Source of the DNA: Pedobacter cryoconitis | GTDB lineage: Bacteria; Bacteroidota; Bacteroidia; Sphingobacteriales; Sphingobacteriaceae | Direction: 5' to 3' | Length of the DNA: 64,000 nt | Assembly: GCF_014200605.1 (NCBI RefSeq) | Contig: NZ_JACHCE010000011.1 | Coordinates: 159,838 to 223,837 of the forward strand | Shown: in pieces, positions 45,399-53,583 of the stretch | Layout: every line of letters begins with the position of its first letter | Position numbering within the stretch: position 1 is the first letter of the stretch | Made by a program: the position numbers and the translations under genes | Notes under the pieces: model-generated | Database searches by the model: none | What the model was told of the DNA's origin: nothing | Seen by the model: only the letters and a program-made list of their open reading frames with translations

Positions 45399-45582
45399 TG
45401 TATTTTAATATGAGACAAAAATAACTGATTTTAGTTAAAGATTTATTTTTTAAGAGGTCAGATCCTTGTAAAAAGACAAATGAAAATTAAGATTAAACGA
45501 TATAGCATATACGTTACAGCACTTTATGAAATATATGTAATATATTAGGACTTTGAAAAAACAAACCAAAACAGACCAATTA

Positions 45583-47865
45583 ATGAAGAAATTTCTATTT
45601 TACAGTGTTTTATTTATTCCTTTCTTCGCCAATGCGCAGCAAGATCTTGCTAAATACGTAAAACCAATTATCGGAACGCAAAAAATGGGGCACACTTATC
45701 CCGGTGCAGTAGTGCCTTTTGGCGCCGTGCAGTTAAGTCCGGAAACCGATACGCTTTCTTATGAGCTTAACGGCAAATATAACGGCGACGTTTATAAGTA
45801 TTGTGCAGGTTACCGTTACGAAGACAAAACAATTGTTGGTTTTAGCCATACGCATTTCAGTGGCACAGGGCATTCAGACCTGGGTGACTTTCTGATTATG
45901 CCGACGCAAGGGAAATTACAATTAAACCCAGGTGTGGCTTCTGATCCGAAAAGCGGCTATCGTTCAGCATTTTCGCATAAGAACGAAGTCGCAGAAGCTG
46001 GTTATTACAAAGTTAAATTAGACGATGATCAGATTCTTGCTGAATTAACAGCTTCGAAAAGGGTAGGAATGCATCAGTATACTTTCCCTAAATCAGATCA
46101 GTCACATATTATTCTTGATCTGATGTCTGGAATTTATAACTATGATGACAAAAACGTATGGACTTATATACGTGTAGTGAATGATTCATTGGTAACTGGT
46201 TATCGCCAGACTAATGGCTGGGCAAGAACAAGAACAGTTTATTTTGCGATGTCATTTTCTAAACCTTTTGTAAAATACGGACAGAAAAACTATGACCGTA
46301 AACAAGCTTACAGAGGGTTCTGGGGCAAATTTGACCAGACAAAAAACTTTCCTGAAATTGCTGGTAAACAGATAAGAATGTATTTTGACTTTAAAACTGA
46401 AGATCAGGAAAAAGTGAAAATTAAATTTGCGCTTTCTCCGGTAAGTCAGGAAAATGCTTTAGAAAACATGCGTGCTGAGATACCAGGATGGGATTTTGAG
46501 CAGGTTAAAGCTCAGGCAAAAGCAGAATGGAATAAAGAGCTGAACAAGATTACTGTGAATACTTCTGAAGATGATAAAGTGAATTTTTATACCGCAATGT
46601 ATCATGCGTTTATCAATCCAACGATTTATACAGATGTAAATGGTCAGTATAAAGGATTAGATCAGGGAGTTCATGAAGCGAAAGGTTTCACCAATTACAC
46701 GACTTTCTCTTTATGGGATACTTATCGTGCTTTGCATCCTTTCTTTAACCTGATTCAGCCTTCAAGAAATAATGATATGGTTAAGTCAATGCTTGCGCAT
46801 TATGACCAGAGTTCATTGAAGATGCTGCCAGTATGGTCACATTATGCAAATGATAACTGGTGTATGAGTGGCTATCACAGTGTTTCGGTAGTAACTGACG
46901 CAATTATTAAAGGTGTTTACAATGGCGATCCTGAGGCTGCTTTAGCGGCTTGTATAACAACTTCTAATCACAGGGATTATGAAGGGATAGGAGATTATAT
47001 CGACAAAGGATTTATTCCTGCCGAAAAAAGCGGTGTTTCTATTTCAAATACCTTAGAGTATGCTTATGATGACTGGTGTATTGCTCAACTGGCTAAAAAA
47101 CTGAATAAGCAGGATATTTACCAGGAATACATGAAGCGTTCCGGAAACTGGGAGAATAATTTTGATACTTCAACAGGATTTATGCGTGCTAAAATGGCTG
47201 ATGGTACTTTCCAGAAAAAATTTGATGTCATGAGTACGCATGATCAGGGTTTTATTGAAGGAAATTCATGGAACTATAGTTTTTTTGTTCCTCAAAATCC
47301 TAAACTGCTGATTGAACGTATGGGAGGGAAGCAGAAATTTGCAAACAGGTTAGATACTTTATTTACTATGCATTTGCCAGATGAGTTTTTTGCCGAAACA
47401 GAAGATATTACCAGGGAAGGAATTGTAGGTGGATATGTTCATGGCAATGAGCCTGCACATCATGTGGCTTATTTGTATAACTGGGCAGATCAACCCTGGA
47501 AAACTCAATCAAGGGTCAGAATGATTTTAAAAATGCAATATAAGAATGCACCAGATGGTTTAGGTGGAAATGATGATTGCGGACAGATGAGTGCCTGGTA
47601 TATGTTCTCTTCTTTAGGTTTTTACCCGGTAGCACCTGGTTCTGATGAATATTCATTAGGTAGCCCGGCTGTAAAGTCTGCAGTATTAAAATTAGAGAAT
47701 GGTAAGACGTTTACTGTTGATGCAGTTAACCAGAGCGATAAAAATGTGTATGTACAAAAAGTTTTATTGAATGGTAAAGCGATTACAACACATACAATTA
47801 AACATGCTGATATTACTGACGGAGGAAAACTGACATTTTATATGGGCAGCAAACCTGCAAAATAA
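45583..47865 (+). CDS. Secreted GH92 alpha-1,2-mannosidase
   Basis: Calcium-dependent exo-mannosidase of glycoside hydrolase family 92, removing mannose from N-glycans or fungal mannan. The ATG at 45583 gives a clean signal peptide (MKKFLFYSVLFIPFFANA-QQ); a TTG at 45553 would add ten polar residues and is less likely. GH92 motifs are THFSGTGHSDLGDFLIMP, FSLWDTYRALHPFF, EGNSWNYSFFVPQ and GNDDCGQMSAWYMFSSLGFYPVAPG. The latter contains the catalytic acidic residues. The length of 760 residues is typical. No SusC/SusD pair is nearby, so it is not in a classical utilization locus here. Confidence 0.96.
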   Translation: MKKFLFYSVLFIPFFANAQQDLAKYVKPIIGTQKMGHTYPGAVVPFGAVQLSPETDTLSYELNGKYNGDVYKYCAGYRYEDKTIVGFSHTHFSGTGHSDLGDFLIMPTQGKLQLNPGVASDPKSGYRSAFSHKNEVAEAGYYKVKLDDDQILAELTASKRVGMHQYTFPKSDQSHIILDLMSGIYNYDDKNVWTYIRVVNDSLVTGYRQTNGWARTRTVYFAMSFSKPFVKYGQKNYDRKQAYRGFWGKFDQTKNFPEIAGKQIRMYFDFKTEDQEKVKIKFALSPVSQENALENMRAEIPGWDFEQVKAQAKAEWNKELNKITVNTSEDDKVNFYTAMYHAFINPTIYTDVNGQYKGLDQGVHEAKGFTNYTTFSLWDTYRALHPFFNLIQPSRNNDMVKSMLAHYDQSSLKMLPVWSHYANDNWCMSGYHSVSVVTDAIIKGVYNGDPEAALAACITTSNHRDYEGIGDYIDKGFIPAEKSGVSISNTLEYAYDDWCIAQLAKKLNKQDIYQEYMKRSGNWENNFDTSTGFMRAKMADGTFQKKFDVMSTHDQGFIEGNSWNYSFFVPQNPKLLIERMGGKQKFANRLDTLFTMHLPDEFFAETEDITREGIVGGYVHGNEPAHHVAYLYNWADQPWKTQSRVRMILKMQYKNAPDGLGGNDDCGQMSAWYMFSSLGFYPVAPGSDEYSLGSPAVKSAVLKLENGKTFTVDAVNQSDKNVYVQKVLLNGKAITTHTIKHADITDGGKLTFYMGSKPAK

Positions 47866-47884
47866 GGTTTGATGAATTGATTTG

Positions 47885-47920
47885 AACAGGGCAGGGTAAT
47901 ATTATCCTGCCCTGTTTTTG
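47885..47920 (+). terminator. Terminator after the GH92 gene
   Basis: AACAGGGCAGG stem, 10-nt loop, CCTGCCCTGTT and a T run. Confidence 0.92.
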
Positions 47921-48011
47921 TTTGATGGCAACTGATTTCGAGAAGTCAGAAAATTAATCAGGTTGGAAAACAGTCTGTTGGATGTTTAAAGGCATTTTAT
48001 TTTGATCTGGA

Positions 48012-48042
48012 TTTGTATCCTAATATTTAATTTCTACCTTTG
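48012..48042 (+). promoter_or_regulatory. Promoter of tRNA-Lys, textbook Bacteroidota type
   Basis: TTTG (48012-48015), exactly 19 nt, then TACCTTTG (48035-48042). The tRNA begins 21 nt further on. Confidence 0.9.
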
Positions 48043-48063
48043 CAGTCCTTCAAAAAAGGAATT

Positions 48064-48136
48064 GATTCCGTAGCTCAGCTGGTAGAGCATTACACTTTTA
48101 ATGTAGTGGTCCTGGGTTCGAATCCCAGCGGGATCA
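48064..48136 (+). tRNA. tRNA-Lys (anticodon UUU)
   Basis: A 73-nt cloverleaf. The acceptor stem GATTCCG pairs with CGGGATC (one G-T), followed by discriminator A. The D-arm is GCTCAGCTGGTAGAGC. The anticodon stem TTACA/TGTAG encloses CTTTTAA with anticodon TTT at 48097-48099. The T-arm is CTGGG-TTCGAAT-CCCAG. CCA is not fully encoded. Its 3' end is the integration site of the mobile element that follows. Confidence 0.97.
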
Positions 48137-48137
48137 C
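48119..48137 (+). repeat. attL: direct repeat within the tRNA 3' end
   Basis: Cgaatcccagcgggatcac, the T-arm and acceptor 3' strand of tRNA-Lys. With one mismatch the identity to attR extends to 23 positions (48115-48137). This copy lies in the functional tRNA. Confidence 0.9.
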
Positions 48138-48160
48138 AAACAACAGTATCAAAAAGAACT

Positions 48161-48195
48161 AAAACCCTGCAAATCAAATATTTGCAGGGTTTTTG
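48161..48195 (+). terminator. Terminator just inside the left end of the element
   Basis: AAAACCCTGCAAAT stem, loop CAAAT, then ATTTGCAGGGTTTT with further T. It ends tRNA-Lys transcription before the integrase. The element thus seems to bring its own tRNA terminator. Confidence 0.9.
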
Positions 48196-48384
48196 CTTTT
48201 ACGGGATATATCAAAATATGCAATAAATCGCATATAAAATGAGCGTCATTAGGCGCGTTGTTCTTTATTTCATCAAACTCCCCTAATTTGTATTAATCGT
48301 CTGATATTCAACCAGTTCATAATCTGAATATCTTGTATACATAGAACTGCAAAGCTATTTTTGTTTAACCTTAATGTTATCATT

Positions 48385-49698
48385 ATGAAAACTAATTTTA
48401 GCGTGCTTTTCTTTTTGAAGAAGCCAAAAAACTACACAAAAGGTGCTGTTTATTTTATCTTTTTAAGAATTACAGTGGATGGGGTTCGTGCGGAAATGTC
48501 TACAAGCAGGAATTGCGAGCCGGAACGATGGAATGCAAAAGCCGGGAAAGTCAACGGCACAAAGGAAGATGTTAAAACCCTGAATGCTTATCTGGAAAAC
48601 ATGAAAGCAGAGGTTTATGCAGCGCATACCCTGCTTAGTGCAGATGGAACCAAAATAACTGCTGATAGTGTTAAATGCAAATACTTAGGCAAAGAAGAAA
48701 ACACACACACTATACTTGAGGCCATTAAAATCCACAACAAAAAAATGGAGGAATTGGTGGAAAAGGAAGATTATGCCGAAGGAACGCTAAAAAGATTTGA
48801 GATACTAGAAAGACATGTCAAAGATTACCTCTTATTTAAATATCAGAAAAGTGACCTTAACATCAGACATATAAACCATGAGTTTATAGATGACTTTGAT
48901 TTCTACCTACATACCTCCAAGGACAACGGAACGAACACGGCAAGTAAGCACCTTAAAAATCTTGGAAAAATTGTACGTATCTGCATGAAAAATAAGTGGA
49001 TCAGTAGCGACCCCTTCTTTGGCTACAAGCTGAAATCAAAAGGCGTTATACGGACTTACCTGACCAAAGAGGAACTGCAAAGGATTGCTGATAAAGTTTT
49101 TACTACCGCAAGACTGTCACAGGTAAGGGACTTTTTCCTGTTCAGTTGTTATACGGGGCTATCTTATGTTGATGTCCAAAAGCTTAGACTATCCGAGATA
49201 CGTGCCGGGATTGACGGTGAAAGATGGCTATTCAGCTATAGAAAAAAGACAGGTACAAGGGTAGCAGTTCCTCTGTTGCCAGTTGCCAGGGAGATTCTGG
49301 ACAGGTACAAAGATTACCCATTTTGTATCAACCATGATAGGGCGTTCCCAATTCCCAGCAATCAGAAGATGAACGAATACCTGACAGAAATTGCTGTCCT
49401 TTCAGACGTTGCCCAAACATTGGGCAACCGGATTGCAAAGCGCACCTTTGCCACAACTGTAACCCTGCTGAACGGAGTGCCGATTGAAAGCGTTTCCAAG
49501 ATGATGGGACATACCAATATTCGTACAACACAGCTTTACGCCAAAATGCTCGATGAAAAAGTAGGTAAAGACATGGCTCCGCTAAGAGCAATGTTTGCAA
49601 CGAGCCTTGAAGTGGATATAAAAGAAATGGAAGCAAAAATAACAGCGACATTGCCAAATTTGAACTTATCGCCAGAACAGTACCACAAAGCAATCTAA
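48385..49698 (+). CDS. int: Tyrosine recombinase (integrase), CTnDOT-type, atypical catalytic box
   Basis: Site-specific recombinase expected to insert the element in tRNA-Lys. It has an N-terminal Arm-DNA-binding domain (residues 1-90), a SAM-like core-binding domain (about 100-205), and a catalytic domain. The nucleophile Y385 (TTQLYAK), H376 and R380 (GHTNIRTTQ) are present. The Arg-I position is S260 (TGLSYVD), as in CTnDOT integrase. The HxxR box, however, reads R349-I-A-K352, so the usual His and Arg are replaced. The start at 48385 (MKTNFSVLFFLKK) is chosen over a TTG at 48361. It is 437 residues long and transcribed away from attL. Confidence 0.9.
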   Translation: MKTNFSVLFFLKKPKNYTKGAVYFIFLRITVDGVRAEMSTSRNCEPERWNAKAGKVNGTKEDVKTLNAYLENMKAEVYAAHTLLSADGTKITADSVKCKYLGKEENTHTILEAIKIHNKKMEELVEKEDYAEGTLKRFEILERHVKDYLLFKYQKSDLNIRHINHEFIDDFDFYLHTSKDNGTNTASKHLKNLGKIVRICMKNKWISSDPFFGYKLKSKGVIRTYLTKEELQRIADKVFTTARLSQVRDFFLFSCYTGLSYVDVQKLRLSEIRAGIDGERWLFSYRKKTGTRVAVPLLPVAREILDRYKDYPFCINHDRAFPIPSNQKMNEYLTEIAVLSDVAQTLGNRIAKRTFATTVTLLNGVPIESVSKMMGHTNIRTTQLYAKMLDEKVGKDMAPLRAMFATSLEVDIKEMEAKITATLPNLNLSPEQYHKAI

Positions 49699-49710
49699 TC
49701 GCCAATAGCG

Positions 49711-49746
49711 AACACGCCTAAAGAACAGTCTTTGGGCGTGTTTTCG
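49711..49746 (+). terminator. Terminator after the integrase
   Basis: AACACGCC...GGCGTGTT stem with inner AAAG/CTTT pairing and TTTT. The next 190 bp to 49938 hold only short GC-rich hairpins (for example CCGCA-CCG-TGCGG near 49875) and no gene that I can support. Confidence 0.8.
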
Positions 49747-49938
49747 TCCTGCAAGGGTTAGCATTCGGGTTCGCACCGCCCAAACTGAGAAGCAATAAAA
49801 ATCAACGACTACTACTCCGTAAATGCCAAAAGCGGGAATAGCTACGGCCTTTGAGCGTAGGGATTCCGCAGGCCGCACCGTGCGGGGGGATTTAGCAGAT
49901 GGTTTATTTTGAGTACTCACCAAAAATTATAAGTATGG

Positions 49939-50316
49939 CTATAAATTATCGGTAATATACTTTGTACGTTCTGCCAGCACAGCTTTTAGCCATCGCCTCA
50001 TAATCTCCCTTCCACTTTTTACAGATTTAATCATATCCTCTGGGTTAATATCAAGGTTGTACCTGATTGCATCGTTAAATAAATTAAGATACTGACTCTC
50101 CAAATCTTCATCCACCTCATATTTAGATTCCTCTACATCCAAGAAATTGAGAAAACAGAAAGTCGCCCAACGGTTACTCCCGATAGGGTTACTGTAAAAG
50201 GAAGGAAAAGAAACCTGATCAATAAAGCTCTGTACAAAAACCTCCGGTTTGATTTGATATATACTGCAAAGTGTGTAAAAATCTTCCGGTAGGGTAATGT
50301 TAATTGCTGTTTCCAT
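49939..50316 (-). CDS. Hypothetical protein with one copy of a repeated helical module
   Basis: A 125-residue soluble, mostly helical protein, last gene of the HEPN operon. Residues 4-60 (ITLPEDFYTLCSIY, then KPEVFVQSFIDQVSF) align by eye with two stretches of the upstream 249-residue protein. The three therefore share a module with pattern hydrophobic-x-L-x-x-(D/E)F-x-x-x-C-x-x-(Y/H). It starts 10 bp after the upstream gene. No known domain is recognised. It could be a subunit of the same complex. Confidence 0.65.
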   Translation of the reverse strand: METAINITLPEDFYTLCSIYQIKPEVFVQSFIDQVSFPSFYSNPIGSNRWATFCFLNFLDVEESKYEVDEDLESQYLNLFNDAIRYNLDINPEDMIKSVKSGREIMRRWLKAVLAERTKYITDNL

Positions 50317-50326
50317 AATGGTATAT

Positions 50327-51076
50327 TTAGTTTTGGGTGATAGCCTGATAGTGTAATAAGTAAAGACCTCTTAAAATATTTGCCCGTTCCCGTAGGTCAC
50401 GAATGATATAGAGTTCAAGATGCAGCTCTTCCATTCTTTCATAAAAATCAAGTTCAGTATCAGTTAGGTCGAATATTTCCGTAGTATCTCTCCCAAAACC
50501 ATCTGCAATATTCGAGAAAAAAGAGAAAGTATAATTATCATAGATAAGCTTCAGTCCTTTGTGGGCATGCGCATCAGCTACTGAAATTCTCCCCATAAAA
50601 TATTCCAGAAATTCCTTTGGATAGCAATTATGAGCTTCACAGAGTACGCAAAAATCTTTGCTCAATTTGATAGCGGAATATTCATCAAGGTATAAGGTGT
50701 CTGAAATGGTATATACCCGTTCCATTGCCTCAAAAATCATGTTTACAAGGGGGCGAGTTTTCTTTCTTTTAACACTAGTCAAGCCTGCCTTTTTTGTGGC
50801 CAATACTTTAATGTTTGATAGACAGGATATGAGTAATGTTCTGCAATTCCTCATGGCTTTGCTTTGCACAGGCCGTTTCCTTTTTTCCCTTACATAAGAA
50901 CCAATGGTTCTGGTGGCCTCTGAAAACCCTTCGTTGTAAAAATCACTCATAGTATCATACAGGGTTACATGGTCAACGAAAACCTGTAACACTTCTGCTA
51001 TCTCAATTTTATATATCGCGCAGGCCACATTAAATTCTAAAGGGACTATGATTTGTTGATCGTTAATTCGTTTCAT
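50327..51076 (-). CDS. Hypothetical protein with two copies of the same module
   Basis: A 249-residue helical protein. The module lies at residues 8-62 (VPLEFNVACAIYKIEIAEVLQVFVDHV) and 135-190 (IKLSKDFCVLCEAHN, then PKEFLEYFMGRIS). The copies are separated by a basic linker (KRKRPVQSK, KKAGLTSVKRKKTRP). A further helical tail (FDLTDTELDFYERMEELHLELYIIRDLRERA) follows. The third copy is in the next gene. It belongs to a tight operon with gaps of 3 and 10 bp. No catalytic motif is visible; the basic linker hints at nucleic-acid contact, as inference. Confidence 0.65.
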   Translation of the reverse strand: MKRINDQQIIVPLEFNVACAIYKIEIAEVLQVFVDHVTLYDTMSDFYNEGFSEATRTIGSYVREKRKRPVQSKAMRNCRTLLISCLSNIKVLATKKAGLTSVKRKKTRPLVNMIFEAMERVYTISDTLYLDEYSAIKLSKDFCVLCEAHNCYPKEFLEYFMGRISVADAHAHKGLKLIYDNYTFSFFSNIADGFGRDTTEIFDLTDTELDFYERMEELHLELYIIRDLRERANILRGLYLLHYQAITQN

Positions 51077-51079
51077 AAA

Positions 51080-51364
51080 TCATATTTTAGGTTTTGTCAT
51101 TTCAGAATAGACATAACAGGCATTGATCATTTCCAGGAACTGGGTGTAAAAGCACATCATATTTTTTGTTAGGTCTTCATCTGTATATGTTGCGGAATGA
51201 TAAATCCAGCCTTTGTATAGTTCCCATAAATTGTCTCTTGTCTCATGGATGGGGAAGTCTGCAAAAAAATAAGACATCAATCTTAAAGGGTTTTCCATTT
51301 GTGAGGCTGTCAACCTAGCAGGCTGATAGTCCAATTGTTTTTTAATTTTCTTAATTTTCATCAC
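51080..51364 (-). CDS. Small hypothetical protein of mobile elements
   Basis: A 94-residue protein with a Lys-rich start (MMKIKKIKKQLDYQPARLT) and two helical stretches (NPLRLMSYFFADFPIHETRDNLWELY and MMCFYTQFLEMINACYVYSE). It is the middle gene of the operon, 9 and 3 bp from its neighbours. I recall similar small proteins in other Bacteroidota mobile elements but cannot name a function. Confidence 0.55.
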   Translation of the reverse strand: MMKIKKIKKQLDYQPARLTASQMENPLRLMSYFFADFPIHETRDNLWELYKGWIYHSATYTDEDLTKNMMCFYTQFLEMINACYVYSEMTKPKI

Positions 51365-51373
51365 AGGCGGATT

Positions 51374-51736
51374 TTAATAAAATTCTTTGAAATCTGCCGA
51401 ATCACCGTTGCACAGCAGGTAATTCAGCGATAGGCTGGCATAATAACTGAGATATTTTTCACCCTGATGTGAACTACAACTGACCAGAAGAAACCCTTCT
51501 GTGACCTTGATTGCTACCCTTTGCTCTTTTTCTTTGGGCACGGTTACCGCCAGCAATAAGATACCGCCCTTATAAGAAACTATACGAACCTGATTTTCAC
51601 GTTGTGGTAGCTTTAATGAGTCGTAATTCGCACAGCGATCAACTGTTTTGCGTAACAAGATTCTCGTTCCCTTTTTAAAGGGCAGCATAAAGAATTGTTT
51701 ACCGTAAAACGGAACTTCTATATTCAGCTTATCCAT
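51374..51736 (-). CDS. Hypothetical beta-rich protein
   Basis: A 120-residue protein read from MDKLNIEVPFYG. An ATG four codons earlier (51748) is possible, but would lengthen the overlap with the HEPN gene from 8 to 20 bp. The sequence is beta-rich (FFMLPFKKGTRILLRKT, then VRIVSYKGGILLLAVTVPKE and VAIKVTEGFLLVSC) and ends in a helix. The overlap suggests translational coupling to the HEPN-like protein. No recognisable domain. Confidence 0.6.
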   Translation of the reverse strand: MDKLNIEVPFYGKQFFMLPFKKGTRILLRKTVDRCANYDSLKLPQRENQVRIVSYKGGILLLAVTVPKEKEQRVAIKVTEGFLLVSCSSHQGEKYLSYYASLSLNYLLCNGDSADFKEFY

Positions 51737-52625
51737 GAATAACCTCACTTTCCTGTGGAATATTTCTATACAATACGGCCTCGTTTTCCAGCTTCTGAAT
51801 TTTCTCTTTACACATGGTATTGGTCAGAGCGACAAAAGAAGTTACCTTATCATATAATTGTTGTGCGTCACTTTCATCCACAGAAAAATGGTCACCATAA
51901 CGAGCCTCGGAATAGCTTTTGATCAAAATATCAAATAGCCTTTCATCCTCTGAGCTACCCGATAATAGCATTTGATAGGGTTTATCGGAGAAACACTTAC
52001 AGAGATTCAAAAGGCGGTTTAAATTATGAATCTCGGAACGATAGGCCATATGTACCTTAATCAGTACAATGCAAGACTGCTCAATAACTTGATGGAGCAT
52101 GAAGGTAGTGATGTTGAAATCTTGATTGGTCAAACATTCCGCTGCTCCCCGCAAGAAACCATTAGCCAATGGCATACGCTGTGCGAAATGTTTTTTAGCT
52201 TTTTTTGCTGATTGTGTTGGAATAAACCTCTGGGAAAAGTTGAATTGGGTCATACCGTCGTGACTGTATAAAAGCTGTCCGATAGTATATACGGTCATAA
52301 AAAACCTGTTGTTGGCTTTGATAGCCTCTGAGATTGATTCTTGACCATGGCAGAGTATTGTAACCACTCCACTTTTGAAATGGGTGTTTGCAAAATTCTG
52401 GACTTCATGGTCTATCCGGGTCGAGGTTTCGGTTACCACCAGCAAACAATACTGGCAATGGTGGCTGATATGCCGATTTATAAAACAGCCATCGGTTTCA
52501 TTCAGGATACATTTTTTAGCAAAGCAGAAAACTTGAAGGGGCTGAAATTTTTGAGCGAGTGATTTGACAAATTCATTGAAATGATTTGCCTGCTCATCGG
52601 CTGATGAAAGAATGTGCATTTCCAT
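51729..52625 (-). CDS. HEPN-domain protein with nucleotidyltransferase-like N-terminus
   Basis: A 298-residue protein heading the leftward operon. Residues 145-265 form a HEPN-like helical bundle (FLRGAAECLTNQDFNITTFMLHQVIEQSCIVLIK, then YSEARYGDHFS). R242 and H246 sit in the helix where HEPN RNases carry their R/H pair, but at spacing Rx3H instead of the usual Rx4-6H. Residues 15-125 look like a worn MNT-type fold without a GS-x-D motif. HEPN-MNT pairs are often toxin-antitoxin or defence units. Whether this fusion cuts RNA is open. A long structured leader precedes it. Confidence 0.65.
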   Translation of the reverse strand: MEMHILSSADEQANHFNEFVKSLAQKFQPLQVFCFAKKCILNETDGCFINRHISHHCQYCLLVVTETSTRIDHEVQNFANTHFKSGVVTILCHGQESISEAIKANNRFFMTVYTIGQLLYSHDGMTQFNFSQRFIPTQSAKKAKKHFAQRMPLANGFLRGAAECLTNQDFNITTFMLHQVIEQSCIVLIKVHMAYRSEIHNLNRLLNLCKCFSDKPYQMLLSGSSEDERLFDILIKSYSEARYGDHFSVDESDAQQLYDKVTSFVALTNTMCKEKIQKLENEAVLYRNIPQESEVIHG

Positions 52626-52686
52626 ATATTCTCATTTTAGTTAATAAACTGTTAAAATGAGTCTTGAGGTAAGCGGCACATAATAA

Positions 52687-52840
52687 ATGTGGGGACTGCC
52701 TACCATGGTTGCTTAAAGTTTCTGACGCCTTACACTAACATGGAATTACAGCAGCCCCCACATCTATTTCAAAGCACAAATATAGTGCTTCTACACGTAG
52801 ACGTGGGAATTTTCTGCTGTCTTGCGTTAGCGGCGTCAGA
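52687..52840 (-). ncRNA. Structured leader with two mutually exclusive folds
   Basis: Fold A nests four helices: 52721-52729 with 52832-52840 (TCTGACGCC, 9 bp), 52735-52739 with 52826-52830, CAGCAG 52749-52754 with 52814-52819, and CCCAC 52757-52761 with 52803-52807. It is topped by an AGCAC/GTGCT hairpin (52773-52789). Fold B pairs 52687-52699 with 52751-52763 over 13 bp and would break fold A. Its single mismatch is a G-U wobble only in minus-strand RNA, so the RNA is probably the HEPN-operon leader, ending 61 nt before that start codon. The rest of 52626-52959 shows nothing else. Confidence 0.55.
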
Positions 52841-52959
52841 ATGCAACTACAAGACTCTTAATAATAAGTATTTACCTTTATAACAAATATGCAAAATCAA
52901 TTCTATAAAAACAATACATTGCACAATAGTAAATGATATATGTATGTCAATTTGTTCTT

Positions 52960-53484
52960 ATGGCACAATTTGACAGAAAAATAATTGGTAAAAACATTAA
53001 GTCATTAAGGGAGGCATCTGGACTTTCACAACTTGATTTTTCGCACTTAGTTGACATATCAAGAAGAAGCATTGCGAATATCGAGGCTGGAACTGGAGGG
53101 AATAACCTGGATATGTTAGACAGAATCTTTTCATTTTTTAACATAAAAATAAGTGACACTTTAAAAAAAGAAATTCAGATACCCATAAATTTCAGAGAAA
53201 CACTAATTTCTAATCATAAGAACAACAAACCTTTATTACTTCTTTTAGGTAAAAAGCCGAATATTACTTATGCAATTAAATACAAATTATTAAAAAGTGA
53301 CTTCATTAATCTGCCTAAAGAGGTCAATGAGATTAAATTATTCTTTGAACAATACGGTTGGGTTTATTTAGGGACTTCTATATCAAACGCATTAAAAAGA
53401 GAACACGATAGAATACAGATAGGTGAGCATAAATTTAAAAAGAATACTTATGTCTATTCAAAAATAGACACCGATTCTAAATAG
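52960..53484 (+). CDS. XRE-family regulator with unknown C-terminal domain
   Basis: An N-terminal helix-turn-helix (residues 8-62: IGKNIKSLREASGLSQLDF, then VDISRRSIANIEAG) is followed by about 110 residues of unknown, HipB-like context. MAQFDRK is preferred as start, because the upstream ATG at 52933 adds nine hydrophobic residues (MIYVCQFVL) that fit poorly before an HTH. It faces away from the HEPN operon across the structured leader, so it may control both. The C-terminal part ends Lys-rich. Role beyond DNA binding unknown. Confidence 0.75.
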   Translation: MAQFDRKIIGKNIKSLREASGLSQLDFSHLVDISRRSIANIEAGTGGNNLDMLDRIFSFFNIKISDTLKKEIQIPINFRETLISNHKNNKPLLLLLGKKPNITYAIKYKLLKSDFINLPKEVNEIKLFFEQYGWVYLGTSISNALKREHDRIQIGEHKFKKNTYVYSKIDTDSK

Positions 53485-53522
53485 GATGATTAACATTGTC
53501 TTGTTTCTCAATTGACATACAA

Positions 53523-53547
53523 AAGCCTCTGTAACAAACAGAGGCTT
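53523..53547 (+). terminator. Terminator after the XRE gene
   Basis: AAGCCTCTGT-AACAA-ACAGAGGCTT followed by CTT; 39 bp past the stop codon. Confidence 0.75.
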
Positions 53548-53583
53548 CTTATTTACTGCAATTAAAGTTAGATCAAAAAAATA

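Noticed and set aside
45553..45582. TTG start for the GH92 gene
   Set aside because: It adds ten polar residues before a complete signal peptide.
49328..49923. Two leftward frames opposite and after the integrase 3' end
   Set aside because: The first is a shadow of the conserved integrase catalytic domain; the second crosses the terminator hairpin and GC-rich gap and has no protein-like pattern.
52721..52840. Integron-type attC site, because of the GTTAG/CTAAC arms in a folded inverted repeat
   Set aside because: The arms do not fit the RYYYAAC / GTTRRRY consensus, no integron integrase or cassette array is present, and the multi-helix leader explains the repeats better.
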